From Bacillota bacterium (GTDB lineage: Bacteria > Bacillota > Clostridia > Saccharofermentanales > DTU023): DNA of 64,000 bases. The notes under the pieces are model-generated. The model saw nothing but the letters and a program-made list of their open reading frames with translations, was not told the origin of the DNA and searched no databases. A program made the translations under genes and the position numbers. Shown here piece by piece: positions 28,680 through 36,985 of this stretch (position 1 is the stretch's first letter; every line of letters starts with the position of its first letter). The stretch is taken from contig JAKPXB010000043.1 of the NCBI GenBank assembly GCA_029570375.1, forward strand, positions 65,225 to 129,224. The letters run 5' to 3'.

Positions 28680-28824
28680 AAAACAGCTTCCTTGTAGAAA
28701 TTGTTCCTGTTTGAAACAAAGACGGATTGCGTAGGAATTTGATTGCTTATCCGCTTTCTGGCCACATAATCGCCTCCATATAAGAAGCCGCCTGGAGGCA
28801 GCGAGATGTATTCAAGATTTCTAT

Positions 28825-29052
28825 TTAATCAGGAATTGCAGCTTGAATTTTATCTGCGAGAAGCGCATAAGCTACAGCAAGTTGCTTTGCATTTTTGTTC
28901 GTTTCAGCATCTTGAGCGAAAAAGTTTTCTTTTTCGTATATCTTGTCTAATAATTCAAACGCCTGATCATCTGAATAATCAGTTTCGGGGGCAAACTCAA
29001 TTCCAGCTTCAGAAAGCAATCTTTTTTCATTGTCTTCCAAAAAAAATTTCAT
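28825..29052 (-). CDS. Candidate immunity protein (remnant prophage)
   Basis: A 75-residue acidic protein, FFLEDNEKRLLSEAGIEF ... AYALLADKIQAAIPD, with a helical pattern. Its start overlaps the stop of the toxin-tail frame at 29027 by 26 bp, the arrangement of an immunity gene. No family recognised. It is upstream (on the minus strand) of the terminase fragment, mirroring the position of the orphan cassettes in the intact prophage. Confidence 0.55.
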   Translation of the reverse strand: MKFFLEDNEKRLLSEAGIEFAPETDYSDDQAFELLDKIYEKENFFAQDAETNKNAKQLAVAYALLADKIQAAIPD

Positions 29053-29230
29053 TTTCCCCCCTCCGAAATCGTCTGATAGTCTTACTGTGTGTCTTGTGAG
29101 CTGTAGTTATAATACCATTTTCTGGATTAACAGATATTGTTGATCTGACTCCAATGAGATTAAACGACAACCTGTTCTTTTCATCGTACTTGACCTCTGT
29201 TTTATGCAATGAGTGCAAAATCGTATCAAC
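29027..29230 (-). pseudogene. Toxin C-terminal domain fragment
   Basis: The frame encodes HKTEVKYDEKNRLSFNLIGV, RSTISVNPENGIITTAHKTH and SKTIRRFRRGEN. A beta-strand pattern ending in VNPENGIITTA is typical of BECR-fold RNase tails of polymorphic toxins. There is no ATG; the frame remains open leftwards into the Crp/Fnr gene region, so its 5' part was lost at the prophage/host junction. Toxin identity is inference from pattern and the overlapping small acidic gene. Confidence 0.5.
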
Positions 29231-29814
29231 TATATCCTCCGCCTGTCCGCCGGAAATATAAAAAAGATGAATTTATTATCCGGAGCGGCGATGCCGTCCG
29301 ATCAATCGCCATACTTGTCAAAGGATCGGCGATTGTCATCAAAGAGGATGTATACGGGAGGCGTCTGATCATCCAGGAGATTGCGCCGGGGCAGGTATTC
29401 GCGGAAGTATTTGCCTGTCTTGCCGGGATGCCTGCGGAAGTGAGCGTCCTCGCAAGAGAAGACTGCGAGGTGATGACATTTGGCGTGGAGGCGATTATCG
29501 GCATCTGCCCCGCCCGGTGTGAGCACCACACGCGCGTGGTGCGGAATCTTCTGATGCTTCTCGCGAACAAAAACCTCGCGCTCACACGCAAGGTCGAGTT
29601 TCTGTCAAAGAGAACGATTCGCGAGAGACTGCTCGCCTACCTGTCCGGCGAATCACTGCGGCATGGCAAGAAGCGGTTCACCATTCCTTACAACCGGCAG
29701 CAGCTGGCGGACTATCTCTCCGTCGACAGAAGCGCTCTCTCGGCCGAGATCAGCAAGTTGCAGAAAGAGGGAGTCCTCTCGAGCGACCGCCGCCAATTCC
29801 ATCTTCTTGTCTGA
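29209..29814 (+). CDS. Crp/Fnr family regulator, N-terminus probably truncated
   Basis: A 201-residue transcription regulator with a cyclic-nucleotide-binding-like beta-roll (YKKDEFIIRSGDAVRSIAIL ... GQVFAEVFACLAG) and a C-terminal winged helix (RQQLADYLSVDRSALSAEISKL, about residues 164-185). Relatives have 20-40 more residues before the YKKDEF strand; here the frame begins at an ATG without a ribosome site in DNA belonging to the prophage remnant. The original start was therefore probably lost. Whether it is still expressed is open. It is convergent with the GPH transporter gene. Confidence 0.75.
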   Translation: MSAKSYQLYPPPVRRKYKKDEFIIRSGDAVRSIAILVKGSAIVIKEDVYGRRLIIQEIAPGQVFAEVFACLAGMPAEVSVLAREDCEVMTFGVEAIIGICPARCEHHTRVVRNLLMLLANKNLALTRKVEFLSKRTIRERLLAYLSGESLRHGKKRFTIPYNRQQLADYLSVDRSALSAEISKLQKEGVLSSDRRQFHLLV

Positions 29815-29845
29815 CCTGTTTGCCGCGGTTTCACCGCCGCGGGTA

Positions 29846-31228
29846 CTAAATCTTCAGTCTCTTTTCATTCAGCGCTTTGATTTCTTCTTCAATTTTGAAA
29901 CCGCGCACGACAAAGAACATCGCGACACCGAAAAGCATCGGGACAACGCCGATAAGGGCGTTGAGTGTGGTGATGACAGCCGGGGGCTGTATGGTGAGTT
30001 CCGCGTTATAGCCGGCAGCGGCGAGCGTCACGCCGATCAGCCATGTGACCAGTGACTGAGCGAGCTTCGCGGCGAGGTTGTCGACGGTTGACACCATGCT
30101 GTCGAGCCGGCGGCCTTCCTTCGACTCGATGAGATCGACGATATTGTTGCGGTTCGTATTGAACATAACAAACGTGATCGCGACGCCGACGGCGACGCCG
30201 GCCGCGTTGACGAACATCGCGATTCTGTTCGCCGGCGCGAAAATAAACCATACTTTGCTTATGATGTAGAATACCGCGCCGAACATCATCGTTTTCCGTC
30301 TGCCGAGGCGTTTGTCGATCATGCTGACAAAGACGCTCATGATCAGCGATACCGCGAGGTAGACCGCCTGAATGCCGGTCGCGGCCGATGTGGAGCCGAG
30401 TACATATGTCGCGTAATAGGTCAGGCTTGTCAGGAGCAGGGTGTTCGAGCACCCGTAACAGATGATGTAGAGCGTGTTGCGTATAAAGGAGTTGCTGCGC
30501 GTGAGCATGCGTACGACTTCTTTGAAAGGAATTCGCTCCTCGTTTTCCTCCGCCTGGTGGACGCGCTCTTTGGTCGTAAAGTAATGAATCGCCGCGCCGA
30601 TGATGCAGATGACGCCCATGACTGAAGCCGTCAGAATAAAACCGCGTTTCGCGCCGTCCGTAAGGTTGCCGGCCGCGTCCATCGCGCCGAAAAGCCGGAG
30701 AAGCGGCAGGCAGGCGAGCGCGCCGATGGCCGTTCCGAGGCACCCGCCGATATTGCGGTAGACATTGAGGCTCCGCCGGTCTTCGTCGCGGTTCGTCGCC
30801 ACGGCGCCCATGCTGTTGTACGGAATCCCGCAGTAGGTGTTCAGCGCTTCAAAGACGAAATAAATGACCAACGCCGCTGCGACTTTGATCGCTTCCGATC
30901 CTCTGAATGCCGCGAAGAGAAGGACGATCGAAAAAGCCCACGGCACAGAGGTAAGGATATAGGGGCGGATTTTCTCACCGCTCTTAAAGGTATGATTGAG
31001 AGCGGCGTAGCCGATCAGGGGGTCGTTGACCGCGTCCCAGATCGTGCCGATCGCGAAAACCGTTCCCGCCAGCCCGATGCCGATACCCAGCACGTTGGTC
31101 AGGAAGAACAGGTAGTAAAGACTTTTAAACTGATAGACGATGTTGTTGGACGCCGAAAAAGCCGCGAATCCTGCCTTTTCTCTGAAGGGCATCTTAGGTG
31201 TGATCGCCGTGTAATGCTTCTCGCTCAT
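29846..31228 (-). CDS. GPH-family sugar:cation symporter
   Basis: A 460-residue MFS-type carrier of the glycoside-pentoside-hexuronide family (MelB-like). Family motifs include IGTIWDAVNDPLIGYAALNH near the N-terminus, VNAAGVAVGVAITFVMFN and DLIESKEGRRLDSMVST in the C-terminal half. About 12 membrane segments. The substrate is probably a sugar or glycoside with Na+ or H+. It is downstream of the alpha/beta hydrolase gene on the same strand, with about 115 bp between. Confidence 0.88.
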   Translation of the reverse strand: MSEKHYTAITPKMPFREKAGFAAFSASNNIVYQFKSLYYLFFLTNVLGIGIGLAGTVFAIGTIWDAVNDPLIGYAALNHTFKSGEKIRPYILTSVPWAFSIVLLFAAFRGSEAIKVAAALVIYFVFEALNTYCGIPYNSMGAVATNRDEDRRSLNVYRNIGGCLGTAIGALACLPLLRLFGAMDAAGNLTDGAKRGFILTASVMGVICIIGAAIHYFTTKERVHQAEENEERIPFKEVVRMLTRSNSFIRNTLYIICYGCSNTLLLTSLTYYATYVLGSTSAATGIQAVYLAVSLIMSVFVSMIDKRLGRRKTMMFGAVFYIISKVWFIFAPANRIAMFVNAAGVAVGVAITFVMFNTNRNNIVDLIESKEGRRLDSMVSTVDNLAAKLAQSLVTWLIGVTLAAAGYNAELTIQPPAVITTLNALIGVVPMLFGVAMFFVVRGFKIEEEIKALNEKRLKI

Positions 31229-31342
31229 ACGTTTCCGGCCTCCATTCCGGCGCTCTTCGGTGCTGCTCCCGCGTGATGTTTCCTGTTCATGCTGATCCTG
31301 TCGCGGTTCCTGTTATCGGAGCCGCATGGCGATGCTTCCCGC

Positions 31343-32317
31343 TCAAACGTTTCCGGCCTCCTGCGCCGCGATCTCCGTGAGACGTTCCCGCAGGAGCCGC
31401 TTGAACTTCTCCGGTTCGTCATTCATCGGGTTGTGCCCGGAATCCTCGAACCAGACCAGCTCTTTTCGCGGCGCTTCGATCATGTCGTACCAGTCCTGAA
31501 CCAGCACCGACGGCGTGTTCATGTCGTGTCTGCCGTCGAAAATAAAGAACGGAACGGTGAATACCGTGTGCGTTTCGGGGAATTTGACATGACCAACTTC
31601 ATGCCACATGGCGGAGAGAACTCTTTTATAGCCTCTGGCAAGTCCGTAGAGGTCACGGAGGGAGTATTCCCGGGACTTGATGATTGGAACGATCATCGCC
31701 CGAAAATAACTGCGCTTCGCTTTGTCACGGGAATAACCGCCGTACTTCATCATGATGCGCCTCTGTATCATCATTCCGCTAAAGCCGCCGCGGTATTCTC
31801 CCATTTTCGGCGGCCCGATCTGCTCAAGTTTGTCAATCGACTTCTGATCACCTGCTTCACGCGCCGCGTCGAGTGCGAATTCATAGCTGATTTTCTCGTT
31901 TAACTCGCCGTCTACAACCTGACCGAAACCGACCGCCGCCGCGAGATGCTCCGGATAATCTCTCGCGAGCATCGTCAGGAGCTGGCTTCCCCAGCTGCCG
32001 CCGATCACGAAGATCTTTTTCTTATGAAAGCGCTCGCACAGCCATGCGGCGAGATCGGCCGCGTCTTTTGTCAGCTGTGCCGCCGTGAGTGTCTCTCTCC
32101 TGACGCCGTAATACGACCCGCCCGTCCCACGCTGATCCCATGTCGCGAGTGTAAACGTATCAGTCAGGTCAATATGATCTCTTAAAAGCGAATGGCGGTT
32201 GCAGACGCCCGGTCCGCCGTGAAGAAACAGCAGCACCGGCTTCTTTTCATCCTGTGTCACAACGTGAATTCGCTGTCTGACTCCGTTTAATTCGATTCTT
32301 ATCTTGATGTCGGTCAT
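31343..32317 (-). CDS. Alpha/beta hydrolase (prolyl aminopeptidase-like)
   Basis: A 324-residue cytosolic alpha/beta hydrolase. LFLHGGPGVCNRHS supplies the oxyanion-hole HGGPG motif, GGSWGSQLL the nucleophile serine elbow, and DGRHDMNTPS with EDSGHNPMNDEP the Asp and His of the triad. HGGPG plus GGSWGS is typical of the S33 prolyl iminopeptidase group, but short-ester hydrolases share it. Next gene on the strand is the GPH symporter. Confidence 0.82.
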   Translation of the reverse strand: MTDIKIRIELNGVRQRIHVVTQDEKKPVLLFLHGGPGVCNRHSLLRDHIDLTDTFTLATWDQRGTGGSYYGVRRETLTAAQLTKDAADLAAWLCERFHKKKIFVIGGSWGSQLLTMLARDYPEHLAAAVGFGQVVDGELNEKISYEFALDAAREAGDQKSIDKLEQIGPPKMGEYRGGFSGMMIQRRIMMKYGGYSRDKAKRSYFRAMIVPIIKSREYSLRDLYGLARGYKRVLSAMWHEVGHVKFPETHTVFTVPFFIFDGRHDMNTPSVLVQDWYDMIEAPRKELVWFEDSGHNPMNDEPEKFKRLLRERLTEIAAQEAGNV

Positions 32318-32866
32318 GAAAGTCTCCTCTCAAACGCTTCGCGAGGAATCGGCGCGTCTCTTGCCGGATGAGAAAATGAGAACGCTCTTTCCATGTCCGG
32401 TGATGATCGGCGATCGATAGAATCAGTATACACATTTTCAAAAAAAGCGCGCTGTTTTTCAGGCAGAAAAAAGACTCCCGGCCTCCCGTCCGGACGAAAA
32501 GAAAAAACGCGCCGAAAGGAGATCGTAGTTTCCCATGCGAAAGCGGCGCCAGACGGAGATCAGCATGTTCCGTACGTCCGCTGTTCGTATTATGATTCAA
32601 TGCGATTAAGAGCATCCGTTGTTCCCGTCCGCGGCGGTACACCGTCGGAGTCTCTCCTTCGCGCTTGAAATCGATCCCTTCGCGCCCAATGTCTCCTTTC
32701 TGTTCTATCATCCGGTCTTCATGCTGCTTCTTCTGGCATCCCAGATTCTTGCGATCTACGTTCCGGCGCGCGGTTCCCGAAAGGGTGCTATTCTGTCGGT
32801 CCCCGGACGTGCGTTGCGCTCCCGGTAAGCCGCCTTATAAAAATGCTTGTAAAGATACCGGACTCG
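32318..32866. other. Intergenic region between hydrolase and tRNA-Ser
   Basis: About 550 bp with no supported gene. An extended -10 (TGTGTATACT, minus strand, near 32430) could serve the hydrolase gene. Otherwise I see nothing recognisable. Confidence 0.4.
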
Positions 32867-32895
32867 TTGACAACAGGGGCGTTCCTCGGTAAACT
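32867..32895 (+). promoter_or_regulatory. Promoter of tRNA-Ser
   Basis: TTGACA (32867-32872) and TAAACT (32890-32895) with the ideal 17-bp spacing, 21 bp before the tRNA 5' end. Confidence 0.8.
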
Positions 32896-32916
32896 GACTT
32901 CGCCTGTTTCGGACAC

Positions 32917-33007
32917 GGAGAGATGGTCGAGATGGATGAAGGCACCGGTCTTGAAAACCGGCGAGGATGCAAGTCCTCCGCGGGTTCGAATCCCGCTCTC
33001 TCCGCCA
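32917..33007 (+). tRNA. tRNA-Ser(UGA)
   Basis: Acceptor GGAGAGA (32917-32923) pairs with TCTCTCC (32997-33003), then discriminator G and encoded CCA. The anticodon stem CCGGT/ACCGG holds loop CTTGAAA with anticodon TGA at 32952-32954. A long variable arm (class II) and the GGGTTCGAATCCC T-arm confirm serine. Its 3' end is the probable phage attachment site, since phage genes start right after its terminator. Confidence 0.97.
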
Positions 33008-33028
33008 TAACCTTTGAAAGAAAATGAC

Positions 33029-33062
33029 AAAACCCCTGAAAAGCAATGATATCAGGGGTTTT
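33029..33062. terminator. Bidirectional terminator between tRNA-Ser and prophage
   Basis: AAAACCCCTGA and TCAGGGGTTTT form an 11-bp perfect stem with a 12-nt loop. It can end both the tRNA transcript and the leftward phage late operon. Confidence 0.85.
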
Positions 33063-33167
33063 GCATTTCTTAAAAAATGTTAAACCTTGCTCGAAGAATG
33101 AAATAATGACACACAAAACGACACACAAACAATCCCCCGGCACACTCGCAAGGGGAGAGCAGAAAAG

Positions 33168-33416
33168 TTATTTTTTTAAAGCCGATGCACCTGCGTCGTA
33201 GACACCGGACGCGGCTGCTCCATATACCACCCCGCTGACAATGTAGTTGAGCCAATCCATAGAGGTCACTGCCGGATAGACAGCTGCGTAAATAACGCCA
33301 AGCACACCGCCGACAGCGACTGCGATGAAGGGTAGCCAGCGAGAATCAAGCTCTGCTTTTTTGATCAGTTCGACAGTAATGATTGTCAAAGGGATAATAA
33401 AAAGATTCCAGTCCAT
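33168..33416 (-). CDS. Phage holin-like small membrane protein
   Basis: An 82-residue protein with two hydrophobic segments (WNLFIIPLTIITVELIKK and WLPFIAVAVGGVLGVIYAA) and a third weaker one, the size and layout of a Firmicutes phage holin. I start at ATG 33416, where AGAAAGGAAA lies upstream; a longer frame overlaps the previous gene. It follows the amidase genes in the lysis block and is the last gene before the tRNA. Confidence 0.7.
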   Translation of the reverse strand: MDWNLFIIPLTIITVELIKKAELDSRWLPFIAVAVGGVLGVIYAAVYPAVTSMDWLNYIVSGVVYGAAASGVYDAGASALKK

Positions 33417-33417
33417 G

Positions 33418-33843
33418 TTAAGTATTTCCTTTCTGTTCTGCCTCCACAATGGGAAGGGATTTTAGTGCCTGCATTTTGTCAGCCATGCCATGATTGCCGC
33501 TCATTTCTGAATAGGCCTCGTAGAGCATTGCGGCGCGCTCGCGCTCTGAGAGTGCACATTTCCCTGCACGAATATTTCTCGCACAGATCTTGTCTAACTC
33601 GATACGAATAATCGCCAAAAGCCCCTTTTTTAACGATTCAATATCTTCGTGTAGCGTTTCCCTATCTTCGATACTGGCTTGAATTTGTTTGCCTTGTTCA
33701 GAGTTGGTCGTTTCAGCGGATTTCAGCGCTTTGTAATACTTCTGAATCAATATAAAGAGAGGTGTTGCCGTTGCCACCACAAGGCCTATGAATTTCAGCC
33801 ACCACACAAGGCTATCAAGATTTACAAATTTATCAGCGACCAT
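33418..33843 (-). CDS. Phage membrane protein of the lysis region
   Basis: A 141-residue protein with one N-terminal transmembrane helix (LVWWLKFIGLVVATATPLFI), then a coiled-coil stretch (SAETTNSEQGKQIQASIEDR ... LHEDIESLKKG) and a helical C-terminal part. Layout resembles XhlA-type or other holin-accessory proteins. It sits between the amidase and the holin. Function unproven. Confidence 0.6.
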   Translation of the reverse strand: MVADKFVNLDSLVWWLKFIGLVVATATPLFILIQKYYKALKSAETTNSEQGKQIQASIEDRETLHEDIESLKKGLLAIIRIELDKICARNIRAGKCALSERERAAMLYEAYSEMSGNHGMADKMQALKSLPIVEAEQKGNT

Positions 33844-33849
33844 CGCACA

Positions 33850-34905
33850 CTACCCCTTAAACACTAGCGGCCAAGTCTGAGACCCCACAACGCCATCAAC
33901 AACCAGCCCCTTAGCTTTTTGGAGTGCCTTGACAGCGCTCTCTGTAACTGCGCCAAAGTCGCCGTCGATATCAATCACGTCATAGCCTTGCGCCATGAGC
34001 GCCACCTGCAAGACTTCGACCAGCACGCCCTTTGAGCCTTTAGATAGCGTGTGCGCTCGCGCCCAAGCGTCTACTTTGTTCGACGACTCCGGCTGTTCCG
34101 GATCCTCGAAGATGCGCACCCAGCCGGCACCGGACTTGAGTCGACCGAAGGCACCCTGCTTTTCAACGATGGTGTACTTCGTCGAGATCTTGACACTCCC
34201 GACCTGCTTGCTGGTGGATGCGGCCGCATAGATCGGTGTTCCGCGCTCGAGTCGGACTTTCACATTCATTTCACTTTCCTCTTTCTTTGGCGGTAACGAG
34301 TCTTGCGCCATTGCGTGCTTTACGTCAGCGCGGAAGGTGTCCATCGTGCATGGCAGCTGTAGCTGTCGCCACAAATGCTCCGGGTCTCCGTGATTCGACG
34401 CCACGCCTGCTTTGGCGCCCTCCGCATGAGAAATCACGGCAAGGTGGTTTTTTCCTTTGATCTTCGCCGTCGGATCAATGCCGTGGCGCTTGCAGATGTC
34501 CGCAAAGAGCTCGACTGTCGTCCAATAATTGCGCTTGACGTAGTCTCGCGCCGCTTCAAGGTCGGATGGATCGACAGTAAATCTCCCGCCTCTGCCGTAT
34601 TTCAGGCTTCTCGGCTCGGCCATTTCGACCTGGATCATGTAGTTGTTCGCGTTGCCGTTCCGCCCGCTCCCCGACGTCCACGGGCGCTTTGTTTCCGGTA
34701 GCGTCTGGATCGCGAGCCCGGGTTCTGTTACGTATGTTGCGCAGACTCGCGCAGTCGGGCGATTCCATCGCTCCGCCCAATTGTCAGCCGATGATTGAGA
34801 GCAACCCACAGAGTGGAGCATGACGCCGAGTTGCCCTTGCATCTTCCGCGGGTCGTTGTAGCACGGAGACTTGACCGCGTGCTTGATTTTTAGTGTGTAT
34901 GCCAT
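33850..34905 (-). CDS. Phage endolysin: N-acetylmuramoyl-L-alanine amidase
   Basis: A 351-residue lysin. The N-terminal amidase-2-like domain (residues 1-190) contains GVMLHSVGCSQSS with the zinc histidine, and NHLAVISHAEGAKAG. An SH3b-like domain follows (RLERGTPIYAAAST ... GWVRI), and a C-terminal PG_binding_1 domain ends the protein (VLVEVLQVALMAQGYDVI, IDGDFGAVTESAVKALQKAK). It cuts the MurNAc-L-Ala bond at lysis. A hairpin terminator lies just upstream. Confidence 0.88.
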   Translation of the reverse strand: MAYTLKIKHAVKSPCYNDPRKMQGQLGVMLHSVGCSQSSADNWAERWNRPTARVCATYVTEPGLAIQTLPETKRPWTSGSGRNGNANNYMIQVEMAEPRSLKYGRGGRFTVDPSDLEAARDYVKRNYWTTVELFADICKRHGIDPTAKIKGKNHLAVISHAEGAKAGVASNHGDPEHLWRQLQLPCTMDTFRADVKHAMAQDSLPPKKEESEMNVKVRLERGTPIYAAASTSKQVGSVKISTKYTIVEKQGAFGRLKSGAGWVRIFEDPEQPESSNKVDAWARAHTLSKGSKGVLVEVLQVALMAQGYDVIDIDGDFGAVTESAVKALQKAKGLVVDGVVGSQTWPLVFKG

Positions 34906-34932
34906 TCATTTTCCTCACTTTCAAGTCAACAT

Positions 34933-34953
34933 AAAAAACCGGCTTTTGCCGGC
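34933..34953 (-). terminator. Hairpin between tail protein gene and endolysin
   Basis: Minus strand: GCCGGC, AAAA, GCCGG then a six-T run. Terminates or attenuates the tail transcript before the lysis genes. Confidence 0.7.
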
Positions 34954-34986
34954 TATAATTAAATTAATAGTCCTCTAGGTAGGTAG

Positions 34987-35508
34987 CTACGTTCCCTGCT
35001 TCCACGCTCCGCTTGTACGTGCATAGACGAGCCCTTGCTTCCATACACCGCCTGTGCGGACATAGACGAGCCCTTGCTTCCATGTACCGCCCGTGCGGAC
35101 TTGCACGCCACGAGGGATATCGGTAAGCGGCAAAGTCACAGACACCTCCGTGCGACCGGGTCCTGCATGCGAAATATAATTGAGCTTGGCGGTTGCCGTG
35201 ATTGTTTTCGTTCCGTCTGCGTTATGTGCAACAGTAGAAGTCCCTGAAACGACCGCCTGTTCACGCGGGCTCCCGGACGGTCTGAAGTCGTATGTGACAT
35301 ACGATTTTTTCTGTTGAACACCGTCAATCAGAACCTCAACAGAAAGGTCATTTGCCCAGGTGTAATAGTACGTGTACTTTGCATTTTTGAGATAGCCGCG
35401 CCACGATACGACGCTCGTATTAGTTGCGATGTCATAAGATGCCTCATTCGCTTCTATCCATAGATAGATGACACTGATGTTAGGTGACTTGACGCTGTTG
35501 CTTGCCAT
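34987..35508 (-). CDS. Phage tail/baseplate protein with C-terminal repeats
   Basis: A 173-residue protein. The N-terminal about 130 residues look like a beta-sandwich domain seen in phage tail proteins (ISVIYLWIEANEASYDIATN ... KTITATAKLNYISHAG). The C-terminus is a threefold repeat of VRTGGTWKQGLVY-type units. It is downstream of the fibre gene in the tail block, so a minor receptor-binding or tip protein is likely. Exact family not recognised. Confidence 0.6.
   Translation of the reverse strand: MASNSVKSPNISVIYLWIEANEASYDIATNTSVVSWRGYLKNAKYTYYYTWANDLSVEVLIDGVQQKKSYVTYDFRPSGSPREQAVVSGTSTVAHNADGTKTITATAKLNYISHAGPGRTEVSVTLPLTDIPRGVQVRTGGTWKQGLVYVRTGGVWKQGLVYARTSGAWKQGT
34990..35095 (-). repeat. 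Threefold repeat at the 3' end of the tail-protein gene
   Basis: About 36-bp units encoding (V/A)RTxGxWKQG(L/T)xY, nearly identical in DNA; the third is cut by the stop codon. Similar C-terminal repeats occur on tail proteins of Firmicutes phages. Confidence 0.75.
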
Positions 35509-35518
35509 GGGAGCCTCC

Positions 35519-36985
35519 TTAGATCACTTTGATCCATATGTCGCCATCCGCCCCGCCCGACGGATTCGATGTGCTGATCGTGATTTTGCGCTTCCGGTCA
35601 GAAGCGAGGGTCGGTTCTTTGCCATCAAGCGTCGCCTGCAAGCTTGTCACGTTTGCAATGGTGTGCGTGTGGCTCACGGCCGCGTAATTGTGCGAGTGCG
35701 AGGCGGGCGCTTTACCATCGAGAGTTGCCTGAAGGTTCGATACATTAGCGATGGTATGTGTGTGTGATGAGGCCGCTTTGCCGTCAAGCGTCGCCTGTAA
35801 ACTTGTTACATTTGCGATGGTGTGCGTGTGTGAGCTGGCAGCGAAGTAGGTGTCGGCCTTCCCGTTAAGCCTTGCGGCGTTGTCAGCCTCACCTGCTTTT
35901 ATGCGCTTCCACGCCGTCCATGTTCCTTCGTACAAGCCTCTTAACCATGTGTGATCTGCGGGATTGTTATATATATGAGCTATCTGTATCGGTCCACTAG
36001 ATCCAATGTTAAGTACCATAAGCGCAAATGCATGGTCGAAGGGTCTATTTGGCATGGTTGCTGCTGTGGCGTTAGACGCACAGTAGTAATAGCCCGGAGC
36101 GGTCAGCGAGTTGAAGTCCGTGTTCGGCGGCACGATTGTGGCGCGCCGCGGCACATCATTGTCGTTTACTTGATTTGCCGTTGACGCCTTGCCGTCAAGC
36201 GTCGCCTGCAAGCTCGTCACGTTCGCAATGGTGTGAGTGTGAGACGTAGCCGCATAATTGTGCGAGTGCGAGGCGGGCGCTTTACCATCGAGAGTTGCCT
36301 GAAGGTTCGATACATTAGCGATGGTATGCGTGTGTGATGTTTTCGCGAAGGCTGTGCTGTCAAGTCCATCGAGCTTGTCGGCGTCTGCCGCCTTGCCGTT
36401 GAGCGGGAGATAACCCTGTGTTGACAGTTGATTAATAATCGCTGTTGCCTGCGAAGCAAAGTCCGAACCGTCAAGGGTGATTAGGCTGTTAATCAGTCCG
36501 CACACAGACGCGTTGAACCGTTCGTCGGTTACGTTCGCATTTTCGATTTTAACTGCGTTTGCCGCAACGGAAACTTTCGCAAGCGAGAGTTCGTAGACGT
36601 TGCTTGAGCGCGTTAAGGCGGGAGGGACAGGAGCAGTTGCCGGTGTTCCCTCTTTGACGGCGACAGTAATCTGACGCTCGGACAGTGATCTGTCAAGGCG
36701 CAAGATCACTCTGTCAATCCGTGGTTGAGACGTCGAAGCGCCTATCGTAAGCGCTTTAATACCGGTGTTGTCGTTTTCAAGCCAGTAAGCATAGCCCTGA
36801 ATAAGCGCTATTCCATAATCGATATTCACGGTCATTCCCGTTCCCGGAGCAGTCACTTTGAGGTTTGTACCGCCGTTTTTTATGCCGTCCGTGAGGAACA
36901 ACCGAAAATATTCTGCAAACTGCTCCGCTTGGTATGTCCGGTCATCACCGACCGAGTCGAAAAATCTTGATTGTTCGAGTGCCAT
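35519..36985 (-). CDS. Phage tail fibre protein
   Basis: A 488-residue fibre. The N-terminal domain (ALEQSRFFDSVGDDRTYQAE, YAEYFRLFLTDGI-type) attaches to the baseplate. The middle and end carry five copies of an SHTHTIANVxxLQATLDGKA motif, a trimeric beta-helical or collagen-like fibre repeat, interrupted by a pyocin-knob-like segment (DFNSLTAPGYYYC ... GTWTAWKRI). The DNA repeats are nearly identical and could recombine, changing fibre length. It shares one base with the next upstream gene. Confidence 0.82.
   Translation of the reverse strand: MALEQSRFFDSVGDDRTYQAEQFAEYFRLFLTDGIKNGGTNLKVTAPGTGMTVNIDYGIALIQGYAYWLENDNTGIKALTIGASTSQPRIDRVILRLDRSLSERQITVAVKEGTPATAPVPPALTRSSNVYELSLAKVSVAANAVKIENANVTDERFNASVCGLINSLITLDGSDFASQATAIINQLSTQGYLPLNGKAADADKLDGLDSTAFAKTSHTHTIANVSNLQATLDGKAPASHSHNYAATSHTHTIANVTSLQATLDGKASTANQVNDNDVPRRATIVPPNTDFNSLTAPGYYYCASNATAATMPNRPFDHAFALMVLNIGSSGPIQIAHIYNNPADHTWLRGLYEGTWTAWKRIKAGEADNAARLNGKADTYFAASSHTHTIANVTSLQATLDGKAASSHTHTIANVSNLQATLDGKAPASHSHNYAAVSHTHTIANVTSLQATLDGKEPTLASDRKRKITISTSNPSGGADGDIWIKVI
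35636..36345 (-). repeat. Fibre-gene repeats (HTHTIANV...LQATLDGKA units)
   Basis: Five near-identical copies of about 60-80 bp, grouped at 35640-35840 and 36190-36345, encode the fibre motif. High DNA identity within the gene suggests recent duplication or gene conversion. Confidence 0.75.
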
